Source: Gordionus sp. m RMFG-2023 (taxonomy: Eukaryota > Nematomorpha > Gordioida > Chordodea > Parachordodidae). Taken from it: a stretch of DNA of 64,000 nt. The stretch covers positions 76,113,561 through 76,177,560 of the forward strand of contig NC_088775.1 of assembly GCF_954871325.1 (NCBI RefSeq), written 5' to 3'. Within the stretch, counting starts at the first letter, position 1; each line of letters begins with the position of its first letter. The notes under the pieces are model-generated. The model saw only the letters and a list, made by a program, of their open reading frames with translations. It had not been told where the DNA came from and did not search any database. Positions 24,600 through 35,331 of this stretch are shown here, piece after piece. Made by a program: the position numbers and the translations under genes.

Positions 24600-25316
24600 A
24601 GATATTTATAAAATTCCTGGCATGACATTTATTAATTTTGTTTAACCATTAACTCAGCCTCTAATGTTGTTAAAGCAATTCGATTTCTCTCCTTTCTCCA
24701 GGCAGTCCTCATCAGGCTAAAAATGCGCTCCGATGAGGCATTAGAATGAGGTAAGGAGAAAACATACTCGCAAATTTTTTCCAAGCATGGGGATTTATCG
24801 TTATTACGAAAAAATTCCACCCATTTCTCCTCTGCTTTTAGACCATCTAATATTCTGGCGAATCATAAAAAATGGAAAAAATTACAATCTCTTCAAACAA
24901 GGCTTCAATATCTATCGGTAATTTTAATATCTGTTCCAAGGTCATAATATTTATACACTTGTAAATAGAGTTATTAAAATCAAATCTTGATTGTAAATAT
25001 TCCAAAATTGTCTTAATAAAAATATTTGCTTCATTTAAAAATACGTTAATTATAGTAATATTTGAACATTTTAATATGATATTTTTAGCAATAGCGCCAT
25101 AAAATTTATTATCTATTTTTAACTGTAGAGATGAACAGAGCTGTAGCATGATTTTGTGAATCTTTATCAATAAAGAATCTTCTGATTGCAACTGAATATT
25201 AACTACATGAAGTAGATTTCCTTCATGGGAAACTAATCCCAAATATGCTTCTGACATTTCATCCTCGAAATTTTTTTTTAGCAAAATAGAACATTTTATT
25301 ACTTAAATCTGTTTGG
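24600..25316 (-). pseudogene. hAT transposase C-terminal half, inverted
   Basis: The minus strand encodes EAYLGLVSHEGNLLHVVNIQ, then FDFNNSIYKCINIMTLEQ, then after a frame change LPHSNASSERIFSLMRTAWR, the hAT dimerisation block (SNASSERIFS). It faces the plus-strand N-terminal fragment in the same element. The EAYLG segment is present in both orientations, so this is not a simple inversion of one transposase but two partial copies head to head. Confidence 0.75.
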
Positions 25317-25825
25317 TATATGGGATATAATATCCACTTCTAAAAGTTCTATTCTTCTAATACAAAAATTTTGAAAATGTCGAGTGGAGCACTGCAATTC
25401 TAGATAACGATATAAAATATATTAAGTAATTTAAAATATATTTATAATAATTATACATACTGTTCTAACTTCTATTCTTTTTAACACAAAAATTTTGAAA
25501 ATGTCGAGTGGAGAATTGGAGAATTTTATAAAAAATATATTTTAGAGCGAATAAAATAAAAGAAGAAGAACTAGACATATTATATTTAAAATTTATTTTA
25601 AAAATATAAAAATAATCAAATACTGTCTCTCAAAATTATTATTTATATATTAAAAACATTAAAATGCTAAAAAAAAATTGTGGGAGAAATTAAAAAATTG
25701 TGGGAGCTTTTTGTGGGAGATTTCTAATTGTGGGAGTTTTGTGGGAGTGAGATGTATGTGGGTAAACAAAAAAATTGTGGGAGACTCCCACTGATGGGGG
25801 GAGACATGGCAACCCTGCTCATGAA

Positions 25826-26232
25826 TGCTATCATTGAAACTTAACTTTTTAGCCTTATTGATTCCGGGTTTTCTTGCTTAGTTACCAAATCTAATTTTTT
25901 GCAGAAACAAGGGAATTGTCAAAAGTTATAAATATAGTGGAAATTATAGGGATAAAATTATGCTAAATTTCTGAACATTTAGAAATTTTTAATTGTTCAT
26001 TATGTTAAATTGAATTTTGTAGTGGTCGCTTTAGCCCGCTACTTTAAAAAAAAATAGCAATACCTCACTACTAATGCTCTACTTCGCTACTTTCAACTTT
26101 ATATAATAAATGCACATGAAAATTATTAAAATATAATTATAATTAATTCTAAAATCGTAAAGTTTTTATTTATATTTTAACTGTATTATAAATCTAGTTT
26201 TCAAAATAATTTAAAATGTCCACGATAAAGCT
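25826..26232. other. Flank of the hAT element, nothing firm
   Basis: AT-rich. A patch at 26020-26095 with GCTACTTT and TTCGCTAC motifs resembles 10980-11105 and may be an old repeat. Confidence 0.35.
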
Positions 26233-26263
26233 TGATATTAAAGATAATTTTGTTTACAGATCA

Positions 26264-26382
26264 TATCAACAAAGTAATTTCCCTGGAAAATGATGATAAT
26301 ATGGATTTCATTTTCCTTGTAAAAAAAGATTGATAAATTTCATTGTAGGATGTGCCGGAAGGTTTTATCATCAAACAAGACT
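26264..26382 (+). CDS. Possible terminal exons of an unidentified gene
   Basis: After a TTTACAG acceptor the plus strand reads HINKVISLENDDNMDFIFL. A 30-base GT-AG interval follows (GTAAAAAAAG to TCATTGTAG), then DVPEGFIIKQD and a stop. The acidic, codon-like sequence between splice signals suggests the end of a host gene, but I found no upstream exons and recognise no family. A 30-base intron is shorter than the others seen here, which counts against it. It could be chance. Confidence 0.25.
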
Positions 26383-26959
26383 AGTGCGCAGCCCATATTT
26401 TAATCTTTAAAATTTTGAATCAAAACTGTATCTATAATAGTTTATAAGCTAGGTGTTTATTTGAAAGTTAATTTTCTGGGCGAGTCTAAACCAATGAATC
26501 ATATGGTTTGTTTAAACTGGCCATAAGATATTTAAGAATAATATAAATTAAAAATTATATTAAAGTTTCATTTTATCATCAGAGTCACATATAATGTTAT
26601 TTTATAAATTTATGGTAACATGTTCAAAATCAACCATTCATCTTTTTATATAAATAAAAAAATTTAAAAAAACATGCTAAAAAAATATTTATTTCAATCC
26701 TTTCGCATTTTAACCAATTTTGAGAGGAATTGGTTCAATAGATAAAAAGTCAAAGGATGTTGGCCATCCAATTATCCCTTGCACAAATTTTATTCGAAAT
26801 ATTACTTATTATAAATATAGACTGACTAGCAAGATCAAAAACGCCGCCCACTATAGATGATTTTTTTGAAATAAATAATACTAATTTTTAAATCTAAAAA
26901 TACCCAAATGAATGTTTTTGACGATTTCTTTTATATAAAAATTTTTCTTTTTTCTCTCT

Positions 26960-27640
26960 AGCTTTCACCTTTTCTGGTGGTAAGAACCTTCAACATCTCC
27001 TCCACTCTATGTTATTTATACTATCTCTTTTATCTAATTTATACTTCTTTATAAGGCTCTAACTTTATGGCCCCATTGAAGTTTTGGCCTTACTCTTTTA
27101 CGTTTGCCCATAACTTACAAACTCTCAACCTTATTTCCTATGTAGTTCATAGGCCTTCTCATTGTGTGCCCATACCACCTAAGTCTGTTTACCATTAACT
27201 TAGTCTTAATGGGCACTACCTTTAAACTACTTAGTATTCTTGTACTGCGCACTTTATTCTTTCTTGTTACCCCAGCAATCATCCTCAGCATTCTCATCTC
27301 CATAGTTTGTAGACTTCTCTCACCTGATTCTTTGGTTGGCCATGTTTCCGAACTATATAGAATAGTTGGTTGTACTATGGAACTGTAAATTTTTCCCTTT
27401 AATTTGTGTGGGATTCTTTTGTCAAATAGCACTGCAGATAAAGATCTCCACTTTAGCCACCCTTGATTAATTTTACTCTTTATATCTTTTTCTATTGTGC
27501 CGTTTATTTATATAGTGGAGTCCAAATATTTGCAGCTTTCAATAGCCGATATCTGCCATTCATTTATATCAATACTCTCTGCTTCATCTCCTCCTATCAC
27601 CATATACTCCGTCTTTTCTCTATTTACTTTTAGTCCGTCT
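26960..27640 (-). pseudogene. LINE (non-LTR) reverse transcriptase C-terminal fragment
   Basis: The minus strand reads GLKVNREKTEYMVIGG, then after a stop KLKGKIYSSIVQPTILYSSE, MEMRMLRMIAGVTRKNKVR and LRWYGHTMRR. It ends in a basic KRKRVRPKLQWGHKV segment. This is the thumb and C-terminal region of endonuclease-type non-LTR retrotransposon polymerases (family pattern LYGAETW...WYGHVMRR). It is strongly 5'-truncated, with no catalytic YADD, and is broken by at least one stop near 27510 and frame changes at its ends. No poly-A tail or target duplication could be set. The exact LINE clade is uncertain. Confidence 0.8.
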
Positions 27641-28359
27641 GAAATATGTATATAAAATTTAACACTGCATTACCTGCTAGAGTTAATCGAATATTTAGTC
27701 ATAGATTATATTTTCTGATCGTCACTCTAGACTTGGGGATGACATTATGGAAATGTAATAATTATTGTGATGCAATAAAAAATAAATAAATTATATATAT
27801 TTGCAATTTTAGTCATAATTTTTTATAACAATATGGAAATGTTATTATTAATGAAAAGCAATAAAATATAAAAAAATAATATACATTTGAAATTTTAGTC
27901 ATAATTTTTATTTGTGGAAGATACGTAAATAATTTTAAAAAAATTCTAAATTCGGTTAAAAATACACTAATTTTTTGAATTCTTTTGTAAAATAGCGATA
28001 GCGCCTCATACCCTAAAAGTAGCTTTTAACAACACTGGTAATAGATCATAATGAATCGTCCTAAAAGATAAATTGTGACTCTTAATTAGGAATTGCTTTA
28101 AATTTGAGGAGATAGACATTCTAGTTGAACCGACCCGTGGAAATTTTATTATTGGGTTTTTACAACCAGCTCATAATTTTTTTACTCCGCCCATTAAATC
28201 TACTTTTTGCATGTTGCCCGACCTCAGTTATTTTTTATGAAGATGAAGGAAATCTAGCCTACTTATATTTCAGACACATAACTGGGGGGAACCCATCATA
28301 AATTTAATTGTTCTTGTAAATATATTAGTGAAAAAATGATCCCTGAACACTCTTTTCTT
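27641..28359. other. AT-rich stretch, nothing firm
   Basis: Two similar tracts near 27775-27810 and 27860-27910 share AATTTTAGTCATAATTTTT, a small local duplication. No gene signal is seen. Confidence 0.35.
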
Positions 28360-28800
28360 CCTCAAAATTCTGGATCCGATCTTATCAAGCCAAGCCCATA
28401 TCATGAAAAGCCCGTCCACTCGTTATTTTGAATTTTTTTTAACACCCGCCCACTTCTATTTTTTTTTAAAATTTGCCCGCCAATTTATCTAAATTTTGTT
28501 TAACCCGTTTGCCTAATGTTTAAATATTATTTAAATGGCTGGTTTCGCTCATTATTTATTTATTTTAATGTATTTTTAATTAAACATATATAATATGCAA
28601 TATTATGAAATAAAACTATTATTTTTAATTAAAGTCTGTTCTTCTTATTTCGCCTTAAAAATAATAAAAATTAGCTCGGCCATTACTTTAAAATTTTTTG
28701 ACCCGCCCGCCCCCCAACAAATATTGAAAATATTTTAGAATCCGATCACGCCCGACCGAGGCTCGGACGGGCCGAAAACCTACCCATTGCAGACCGCTAT
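28360..28800. repeat. Old repeat with GC-rich CCCGCCC tracts
   Basis: Repeated CCCGCCCAC, GCCCGCC and GACGGGCC motifs alternate with AT-rich spacers. The right end CCCATTGCAGACCGC is the reverse complement of the left end of 12630-12970. It is a member of the same dispersed family, and the left end is unclear. Confidence 0.5.
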
Positions 28801-29289
28801 CCTCGTCCAAAAGAACAAAAAATCTCAAAATATTAAGAAATTTCCGATGATCATATTTTCATACCTATTGTATATATCACACATAATACCCCAAATCAGT
28901 AAACTTACAAATGAACCAGAAGGTTTTTCCTTCCTACAAAGGCTAAATTAACTTTAATCAGATTTCTTACTTTATATTTCCTTATATATCCATATATAAT
29001 TGTATACTGATCGTAATTTTGAACTAATTTATTGTTCACTCTGTATGTAAGGTGCATAAACTACATAATTTAAATAGTGATCTATTACATTTTAAAATAA
29101 TAAACGATTTTTATATTGAAAGGAAAAATCATTTATAAAATTTTTTATAGAATTTAATTCATCAAGATTTCCAATTAAAAAGATTTATATATTAAAGCAC
29201 TACATACTTTAAATTTTAAAACATTTCAGATAAATTGAAGATTATTTTTTGCCAACAATTCCATTAGTATACTCATACGAAGAATTAAA

Positions 29290-29445
29290 ACCTATATTAC
29301 CGCTAATTCATAGTTAGCGTAACGCTGCGAATTATACAAAATAATGAGGGGTTACTCTTCACAGTTAGGGCGAATTCGTGGCGAAGTATACAAAATTTGT
29401 TGTATTTTTATATACTTTGCAGCGAATTCGCGCTAACTGTGAATG
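29290..29445. repeat. Hairpin mini-element, CACAGTTAG ends
   Basis: 29361-29441 folds into an almost perfect hairpin: the left arm begins CACAGTTAGGGCGAATTCG and the right arm ends CGAATTCGCGCTAACTGTG, around a short AT-rich loop. A partial third arm (ATAGTTAGCGTAACGCTGCG) lies just upstream. A related copy is at 38890-38988. It looks like a very small MITE. Confidence 0.7.
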
Positions 29446-29457
29446 CAGTATTAGAAG

Positions 29458-29674
29458 TAATGTTGTTAAACGTCGTCGATTTTTAAAAACGGCTAACTAA
29501 ATATTTTAGTCAGAAAATTATTGCCTAAGCCTCGAGATTTCGTTAAAGATGTCCATACCCATGTGTCATCTAGAGAAAAAAAAATCTTTAGGCTTGCATA
29601 ATATTTTTTCTGAATAAAATATTAAGTTAGCCGTTTTTAAAAATCGGCTTAAATCGAGCCTTTTAACAACTCTA
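29458..29674. mobile_element. MITE of the TAGTGTTGTTAA family
   Basis: The left end TAATGTTGTTAAACG and right end CCTTTTAACAACTCTA are diverged forms of the family termini. The subterminal TTTTTAAAAACGGCTAACT and AGTTAGCCGTTTTTAAAAA arms pair with each other. The flanking 8 bases do not match, so the copy is old or its ends are damaged. Confidence 0.75.
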
Positions 29675-30633
29675 GTTATAATTACGACATCAAAAAATCG
29701 ATTGGACTAGTTCGACTTAATATACATGAACATTCTGACATCATCCCCAAGAACAACCTATTGAATTGTGGTAATTGCATATAAGATTAAATTTGAATTT
29801 GGGAAGGGTATATTGATTAACTTTTTAAATCACATATAATGCTTAATTTTATATTATGATTTTATTTTATAACAATATTATATCCATATCCACTCAAATA
29901 TTCAGCATTTTCCAATATTTTATTATTTATGTTTAAAATTGTCTTTTTTAAAATATGATTAGTTATAATATATTTTATGATAATCATTCCCATTAAATTT
30001 TAAGTGTTCCAAAAAAACAAATTACCCCCCCCCCCCCCACTCCTGCGACGATATTTCCATATTATTAATTACATATTTTTAATTATAATGGTAATCCCTC
30101 CCATCACAAATTTTAAAAGAATAAATTAATAATGCTCTACTACCAACTATAAATATTGTGAACGTAAAAGAGTCATTTTTGGAACATGAATTCAATTAAA
30201 AACCCCATTTACAATTTATGAATTATTATATTATATTGTTTGGCATGAATATGAGATTACTATTAGAATTAATCCTTTTAATTTACTTTTAAAAGGATAG
30301 CATATCTATGATTGTGTGCAATATATAGATTTGGTCTATGTTTGCAATATCATTGTATTATAAATCTAAAATAAAGCATTAATTTTTTACAGCAATGCAT
30401 TTTGCTCTATTTCATGTAAAAATTAATAGATAATCCACTAGTAATACCCTACCGCTTGTCTACTCCTCTTAAATACCTCCCCCTAACCCCCCCCCCCTCC
30501 CCCCTTAAAAAAATTGATGCAAACTGTTCCTACCCCAACGGCTCATGTATAGACGCTATCGATAGAAAATTCTTGGATATGTGCCTGTCTCTCTCTATCA
30601 CATTTCTTTCCACAATTACCATTTTAGGAATAG
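29675..30633. other. AT-rich stretch with C runs
   Basis: No gene supported. Homopolymer C runs occur at about 30026-30039 and 30487-30503. A proline-rich reading frame over the second run is a composition artefact. Confidence 0.4.
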
Positions 30634-31109
30634 GTTGTGCTCAGGCGCGTACGCAGGAATTTGGTCTGGGGGGGGGATAATAAATTTTTTTAAGAAATAA
30701 TATTTTTAATTAAAAATACTAAGCATAAATTTATTAGGATTAATAACTTTTCTAATACACAATTTTAAACTAATGTGAATTAAAAAAATTATATATATAA
30801 ACCGGCATTTAAATGTGAATCATAAAATATAAAGTGAATATAACCCACTATATAAATCACCTAAATGACCCAAAATTGAAATTTGAATTTTTTGAGCTTT
30901 TAAAATATATAATGTATAAAAAATTTAAATGTTGTAAATATAAATTAATACACAAAAAGTTTCTTAGGAATAATTGTATTTTGTATGTTTTGAGCTAATT
31001 TTTCAATTATCAATCCTTGCTTGGCGTTAAATGTCTATGAATATTCAAAAGATCCAAATCATTCAATCTACTTTCAGATGTTGTATTTCATAGGTATGTT
31101 TTTCACAGA

Positions 31110-31408
31110 CTTGCAGGCCCGGCCCCTGAGCCGGACCGTATTTTAATTTTTTTAAATATACCCGGGCCGGGCCCGTAATTTTTTTTTAAAAACACCCGGG
31201 CTGGGCCTGAAAATTTTTTAAGAAAAAATATCCGAGCCGAGTTGTATATTTTAAAACCAAATATTTGAAATCGCCATTATTAGCTATAAATATCAAAAAT
31301 AAATATAATTTATTTTAAAAAATTCGGGCTAAGCCAGCCGGGCCGGGCCTGTTTAAAAAAAACCCGGGCCGGAAAAAATTTTAAAATTAAATCTGGGCCT
31401 GGTCCTGC
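31110..31408. repeat. GC-rich mini-element nested in the hAT element
   Basis: Imperfect terminal inverted repeats GCAGGCCCGGCCC and GGGCCTGGTCCTGC enclose several CCCGGGCCGGGCC-like blocks spaced by A/T runs. It lies inside the hAT element at 30642-32512, so it is younger than that insertion. No clear target duplication is seen. Confidence 0.6.
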
Positions 31409-31559
31409 AAATGGTACCTCTGCAAGGCTCTGTTATTCTTCTTAAAAAAGTGAATGTTCTCTCATTAGTTTACTAAAGAGCTGCTAATATATATATAACC
31501 ATTTTAATAATTGGGAGTATAATCTAAAATGTGTTTGAAATAAAAAGCATCCATAGCAT

Positions 31560-32180
31560 TTTTTGGGACTGTATCAACCATAGTTAATCTTTTAATCATA
31601 GTTATTCAGCTAATAAGGCATCATAAGATATTTTAACATCTTCATGATAAAAATATAACAAATATTTATATTTTTTTCTATCACCATATGAAAAAGGTTG
31701 GGAGAGGGGACATTTGTTTTATAATACTCTTCTACTGATCCTATATTAATGTTTTGATGATGAGCTTGCTTGCTGCAAGTCGAGGGGGACAAATATTTAA
31801 CACGTATAGCTCTGCTTTTGACTCAACAATAACATATAAAATATGAAATTCTTCAACAACACTAGCTCTATTTCCTTGAGTTCTAATAAAATGCTCTCCG
31901 CTATTCTCATCTTCTTAATCAAGTCAATGTTATGTTTTTGAAAAGTATTACATAAAATAGTTGTATAATTAAATAATACATTCTAATGAGAAAAAAAATT
32001 TGGAATAAGTATTGAATCCAATAATTTTCTTGCTTCTGAGGAAATATTTCTTTCAAGCCATTGTGATATTTCAGTAATAGCATTAATAATCAGCTCTTCT
32101 AACTCCAAAATAGCTGTTACTGTGGCGGAGACTCGATCTCGTTGGACAAGCTTGCAATTTTTTTCTCCCTGTTGGACAAG
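31560..32180 (-). pseudogene. hAT transposase remnant (TTF/MYM group)
   Basis: Minus-strand scraps in several frames include EELIINAITEISQWLE, SEARKLLDSILIPNFF and ASSSSKH / CSKQAHHQNINIGSVEEYYK, then VPSPNLFHMVI. The order and spacing match the central region of hAT transposases of the zinc-finger MYM-like group, which have the pattern PR-C-QT-R-N-EEYYR. The catalytic and dimerisation ends are missing. Confidence 0.55.
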
Positions 32181-32334
32181 GAGTTTCAGAGATAATTATT
32201 ATTTTATTAGAAATTTAGATAAATATTACGCCACTAAAATTTGAAAATAATAGGTTAATTACGCCAAGGAAAACTTGAAATCGAAATTGATTGATAAAAT
32301 AACTTAGTAGATGAATGTAATAAATAAATGTAAT

Positions 32335-32366
<32 letters not shown>
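32335..32366. repeat. (TA)n microsatellite
   Basis: About 14 TA dinucleotides in a row inside the hAT element. Confidence 0.9.
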
Positions 32367-32373
<7 letters not shown>

Positions 32374-32520
32374 GAGATAAGAATACATATTAACAAATAT
32401 AAATTAATATTAACAATAATATTTTTGAAAAATATAATCCGGCATCTGCATTTTTTGGCTTTGGGGGGGGGGATTTGTCCCCCTGTCCCCCCCCCCGCTG
32501 CGTACGCGCCTGGTTGTGCT

Positions 32521-33228
32521 TGCTATCTCTACTGTATATTACATAATGTTTAATTTTTTGCGAATTTATATTATAGATTTGGTAATTTAGTTTGTAGCCC
32601 TATAATACAAAAATAATAAACATTGTTATTTATTTGTAGTATTAATCCAAATAAAAATATTCGCTTGAAATGTTAAAAATATATCAAAACTATTAAAATT
32701 TTACGAGATATTAGAAAAATACAGGGCCCTGCCTGATTTTTTATGATGAAATTGTCCGGTCTGAAATATTTTATGCAAATTACCGAGTCTGGTCTGGTCC
32801 ATCAAAGTCTTCCATTTGGGCCGGGCTTTGAAGATCTCCAGTCACTTTAAACGTTCAAAAAATAAACAGTTAGGCCAAAATAAGATAAGATTATCTAAGA
32901 TAAAATAAATATTTCATTGATAAATTTCATTTCAATATTTTTATAGGCTAAGTCTATAGCTTATTTACTTTCATCATAAGTGGTTAACAATAATTATTAT
33001 AATATAAAATACAATCATTCAGACAGTTGCATCTTAATACATTATTGCTTACCAATAGTAGATCAGCTTTAAACGTAATATAATTTCCAATCACAATATG
33101 AGAAATAAAATGAAGTATTGGAGGAAATATAACTTTATTTATTTCGAGATTTTCGATATATTGCTAACAATAACAGAAGAAAAAGTTTTAAATATTATGT
33201 TCATATTTTTTTAAAAATGTTATTCAAG
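32521..33228. other. 5' flank of the TIM8-like exon
   Basis: It probably holds the missing first exon and promoter of the TIM8-like gene, but neither could be assigned. A weak GCCGGGC / GGCCGGGC patch near 32750-32830 resembles the GC-rich mini-elements. Confidence 0.35.
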
Positions 33229-33482
33229 TGGATAAAACCAATATAACATTAGACTCTCAAACGCAAAAAGAAATTATACTTGAACAACAAAAGGCTCAAT
33301 ATTCTTTAATGGTTCATAAATTAAATAACACCTGTTGGGATAAATGCCTTTCTACAAATAAGCTATCAAATAAACTTGAATCTAAACAAGAATATTGTAT
33401 ATCATATTGCGTCGATCGTTTTATTGATGTATCCTTATATATAAGTAATCGTTTTGCCAATATGTTACAAAAAAATATATAA
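33229..33482 (+). CDS. TIM8-like small mitochondrial import chaperone, main exon
   Basis: Small TIM proteins carry hydrophobic precursors across the mitochondrial intermembrane space as hexamers, TIM8 with TIM13. The exon encodes about 84 residues with the twin CX3C signature: CWDKC, then 16 residues, then CISYC. VDRFIDVSLYISNRF follows, close to the VERFIDTSQFILNRL segment of animal TIM8. QTQKEIILEQQKAQYSLMVH forms the preceding helix. There is no in-frame ATG. An AG acceptor at 33227-33228 leaves one base to come from an upstream exon, so the start codon itself may be split (A then TG) or more residues may precede it. The first exon was not found. AATAAA at about 33495 could be the polyadenylation signal. 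TIM8 is preferred over TIM13 because of the FID-S-I-NR tail. Confidence 0.82.
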
Positions 33483-34997
33483 ATAATGTAATAAAGCTGA
33501 ATCACCCACTGTGAAATGTTTTTTACTTTTACTACTTTGCATTTTTATTTTTTTTATTACAATGATATATTAATAATTTATAGCACAAATGGAAATTTCA
33601 TGCAGCCAATTTCTGTATCTTCATCCCAAATTTTAATCTTTATATCATAGCTTCCCTAAAATATAATATAATTATAGAAATTTTTTAGAATGAGAGTTAA
33701 AATTTGATCATATGATTTCCCTATAAACTTTCATAGATAAGATTAAAAAAATCCCAAGAACATTATTATCACATAATAATTTAAAAAATAACATGGTCCT
33801 TTTTAATATTTTTTATTTTGAATTGAATCATTATGCCTTTATTTTTTAACATAGATTTTTAAACTTATTAAATAACAATATTTTTGTTATTTTGCATTAG
33901 TGAAGGTCAATGGCTTGATTTTATTGGTTTAAACCAAATTGGACCATTTTGGTCTTGGCTTGTTCTGTACCAAAAGGAAAATTTTTTTTTTGATTATATA
34001 TATTACTCTTTTTTTTAATTATCAAATTAAAAATCAACTTTAATTCCTCATAAACAATTATTTTCCTAGCTGCTGACTTAGTAAGATTGTTGTAAATAGA
34101 TTTTCAAGCATTTTGCGATCTAGGTATTGTTTCATGGAAATATTTAATGATTTCAATCTAATCTTAGAGAAGTGGATCTTATTATTCTATCATAAATATT
34201 ACCATATAACTAACTTGCTGGCTTTTTATTTATGGGGTGCTTGAAAGCTTTGTTTTTTTTAAAATTATGGGTTGATGTTAACTTAAAAAGGTTAATGTTA
34301 TAATAAATGCTAATAAATGTTCTATTCCTTGGAATAGGGGCCAATTTCTAATTTGGGACTATTTCTGTATAGATTTCCTAACCCCTACAAATCTTAACTC
34401 AATCATCTTTGATACAAAGAGCTGTCAAAAATAAATAAATATTTGGAAATATCTGAAGAGTACATTTTTATACAGCCATGCTTAATCTTTAGGGAACTTG
34501 ATTCACATAGAAAAATTACCAATGAACCTAGGGAAGAATTTTACTTTAAACATTTCTATTGCCATACATAAGTCAAATTAGTTTCATTGGAAACCTCCTT
34601 CCCAAGGAGCCAATTTTTTTAAAATTCTTTTACATTTTTTTGTATATAATTTTATTATATTAACATTTATAATGTATTTATATTATCATGACATGTTTTG
34701 ATTCTAATCAATATTAAAAGATATCATTTTATATCAGACTGAAACAGAACCACATAGTTGAATTGTAGAGATCAGACCATGGGAACAATCAAAAGACAAA
34801 CTTAATATAATATTTTATTGTCTATATATTATAAGTAAGAGTATTCAATTTTTGTTTATACTTGTTTTTATTTTCATTAAAAAAAATTCACATAAAAATA
34901 TGAATAAGCAAAAAACAATATACATTAAATTTTATTAAGTGCTGGTAAAAATTAATTCTATCAAACCAAGCAATTTAACAACACTACAGACTCCTTA
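33483..34997. other. AT-rich stretch, nothing recognised
   Basis: No reading frame or repeat end that I can support between the TIM8-like exon and the MITE at 35006. Confidence 0.5.
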
Positions 34998-35005
34998 CAA
35001 CACCC

Positions 35006-35225
35006 TAGTGTTGTTAATCGACTCGTTTTGAGCCGAATTTTAAAAACGTCTAACTTAATATTTTAGCCAGATAAATATTGCCTAATCCTCAAGATTACAA
35101 TATATGTCTGGATCTTTGTTCCTTCTATGAGCAAAATCTTCAGCCTTGGGTAATATTTGTCAGGATGAAGTATTGAGTTAGCCGTTTTTAAAAATTGGCT
35201 CAAAACGAGCCGTTTAACAACACTA
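35006..35225. mobile_element. MITE, TAGTGTTGTTAA family, intact ends
   Basis: 220 bases. Left end TAGTGTTGTTAATCGACTCG, right end CGAGCCGTTTAACAACACTA. CAACACCC is duplicated at 34998-35005 and 35226-35233. The arms pair over about 50 bases, and the middle carries CTAATCCTCAAGATT, as in sister copies. It has no coding capacity. It lies just 3' of the GM2-activator-like gene. Confidence 0.9.
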
Positions 35226-35331
35226 CAACACCCCCAATTTTTACATTTGTAAAAGAAATTTAATAAATATTTTTTTTATAAGATTGTATACCAGATGGAA
35301 AAAAATGGTTCCCATAAGTCTCCATTTTAAA

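Larger units (their letters stand above)
22944..25817. mobile_element. hAT element with 8-base target duplication
   Basis: A 2,874-base element whose ends read CAGGGTTGCCAGGTC and, in reverse complement at the right, CAGGGTTGCCATGTC. CTCATGAA is duplicated at 22936-22943 and 25818-25825. Both ends are crowded with TGTGGGAG subterminal repeats, as expected of transposase-binding sites in hAT elements. Inside, N-terminal transposase sequence is on the plus strand and C-terminal sequence on the minus strand, so the element cannot encode one transposase and is an internally rearranged or composite copy. Confidence 0.92.
30642..32512. mobile_element. hAT element with GTTGTGCT target duplication
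   Basis: 1,871 bases with perfect outer inverted repeats: CAGGCGCGTACGCAG at the left and CTGCGTACGCGCCTG at the right. GTTGTGCT is duplicated at 30634-30641 and 32513-32520. G and C runs lie just inside both ends. The minus strand retains hAT transposase scraps: NITEISQWLE-like sequence, ISSEARKLLDS near 32000-32050, and CSKQAHHQNINIGSVEEYYK at 31710-31780, the pattern of the TTF-type or MYM-type hAT group. The transposase is truncated and interrupted, so this copy is non-autonomous. A separate GC-rich insertion lies at 31110-31408. Confidence 0.9.
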
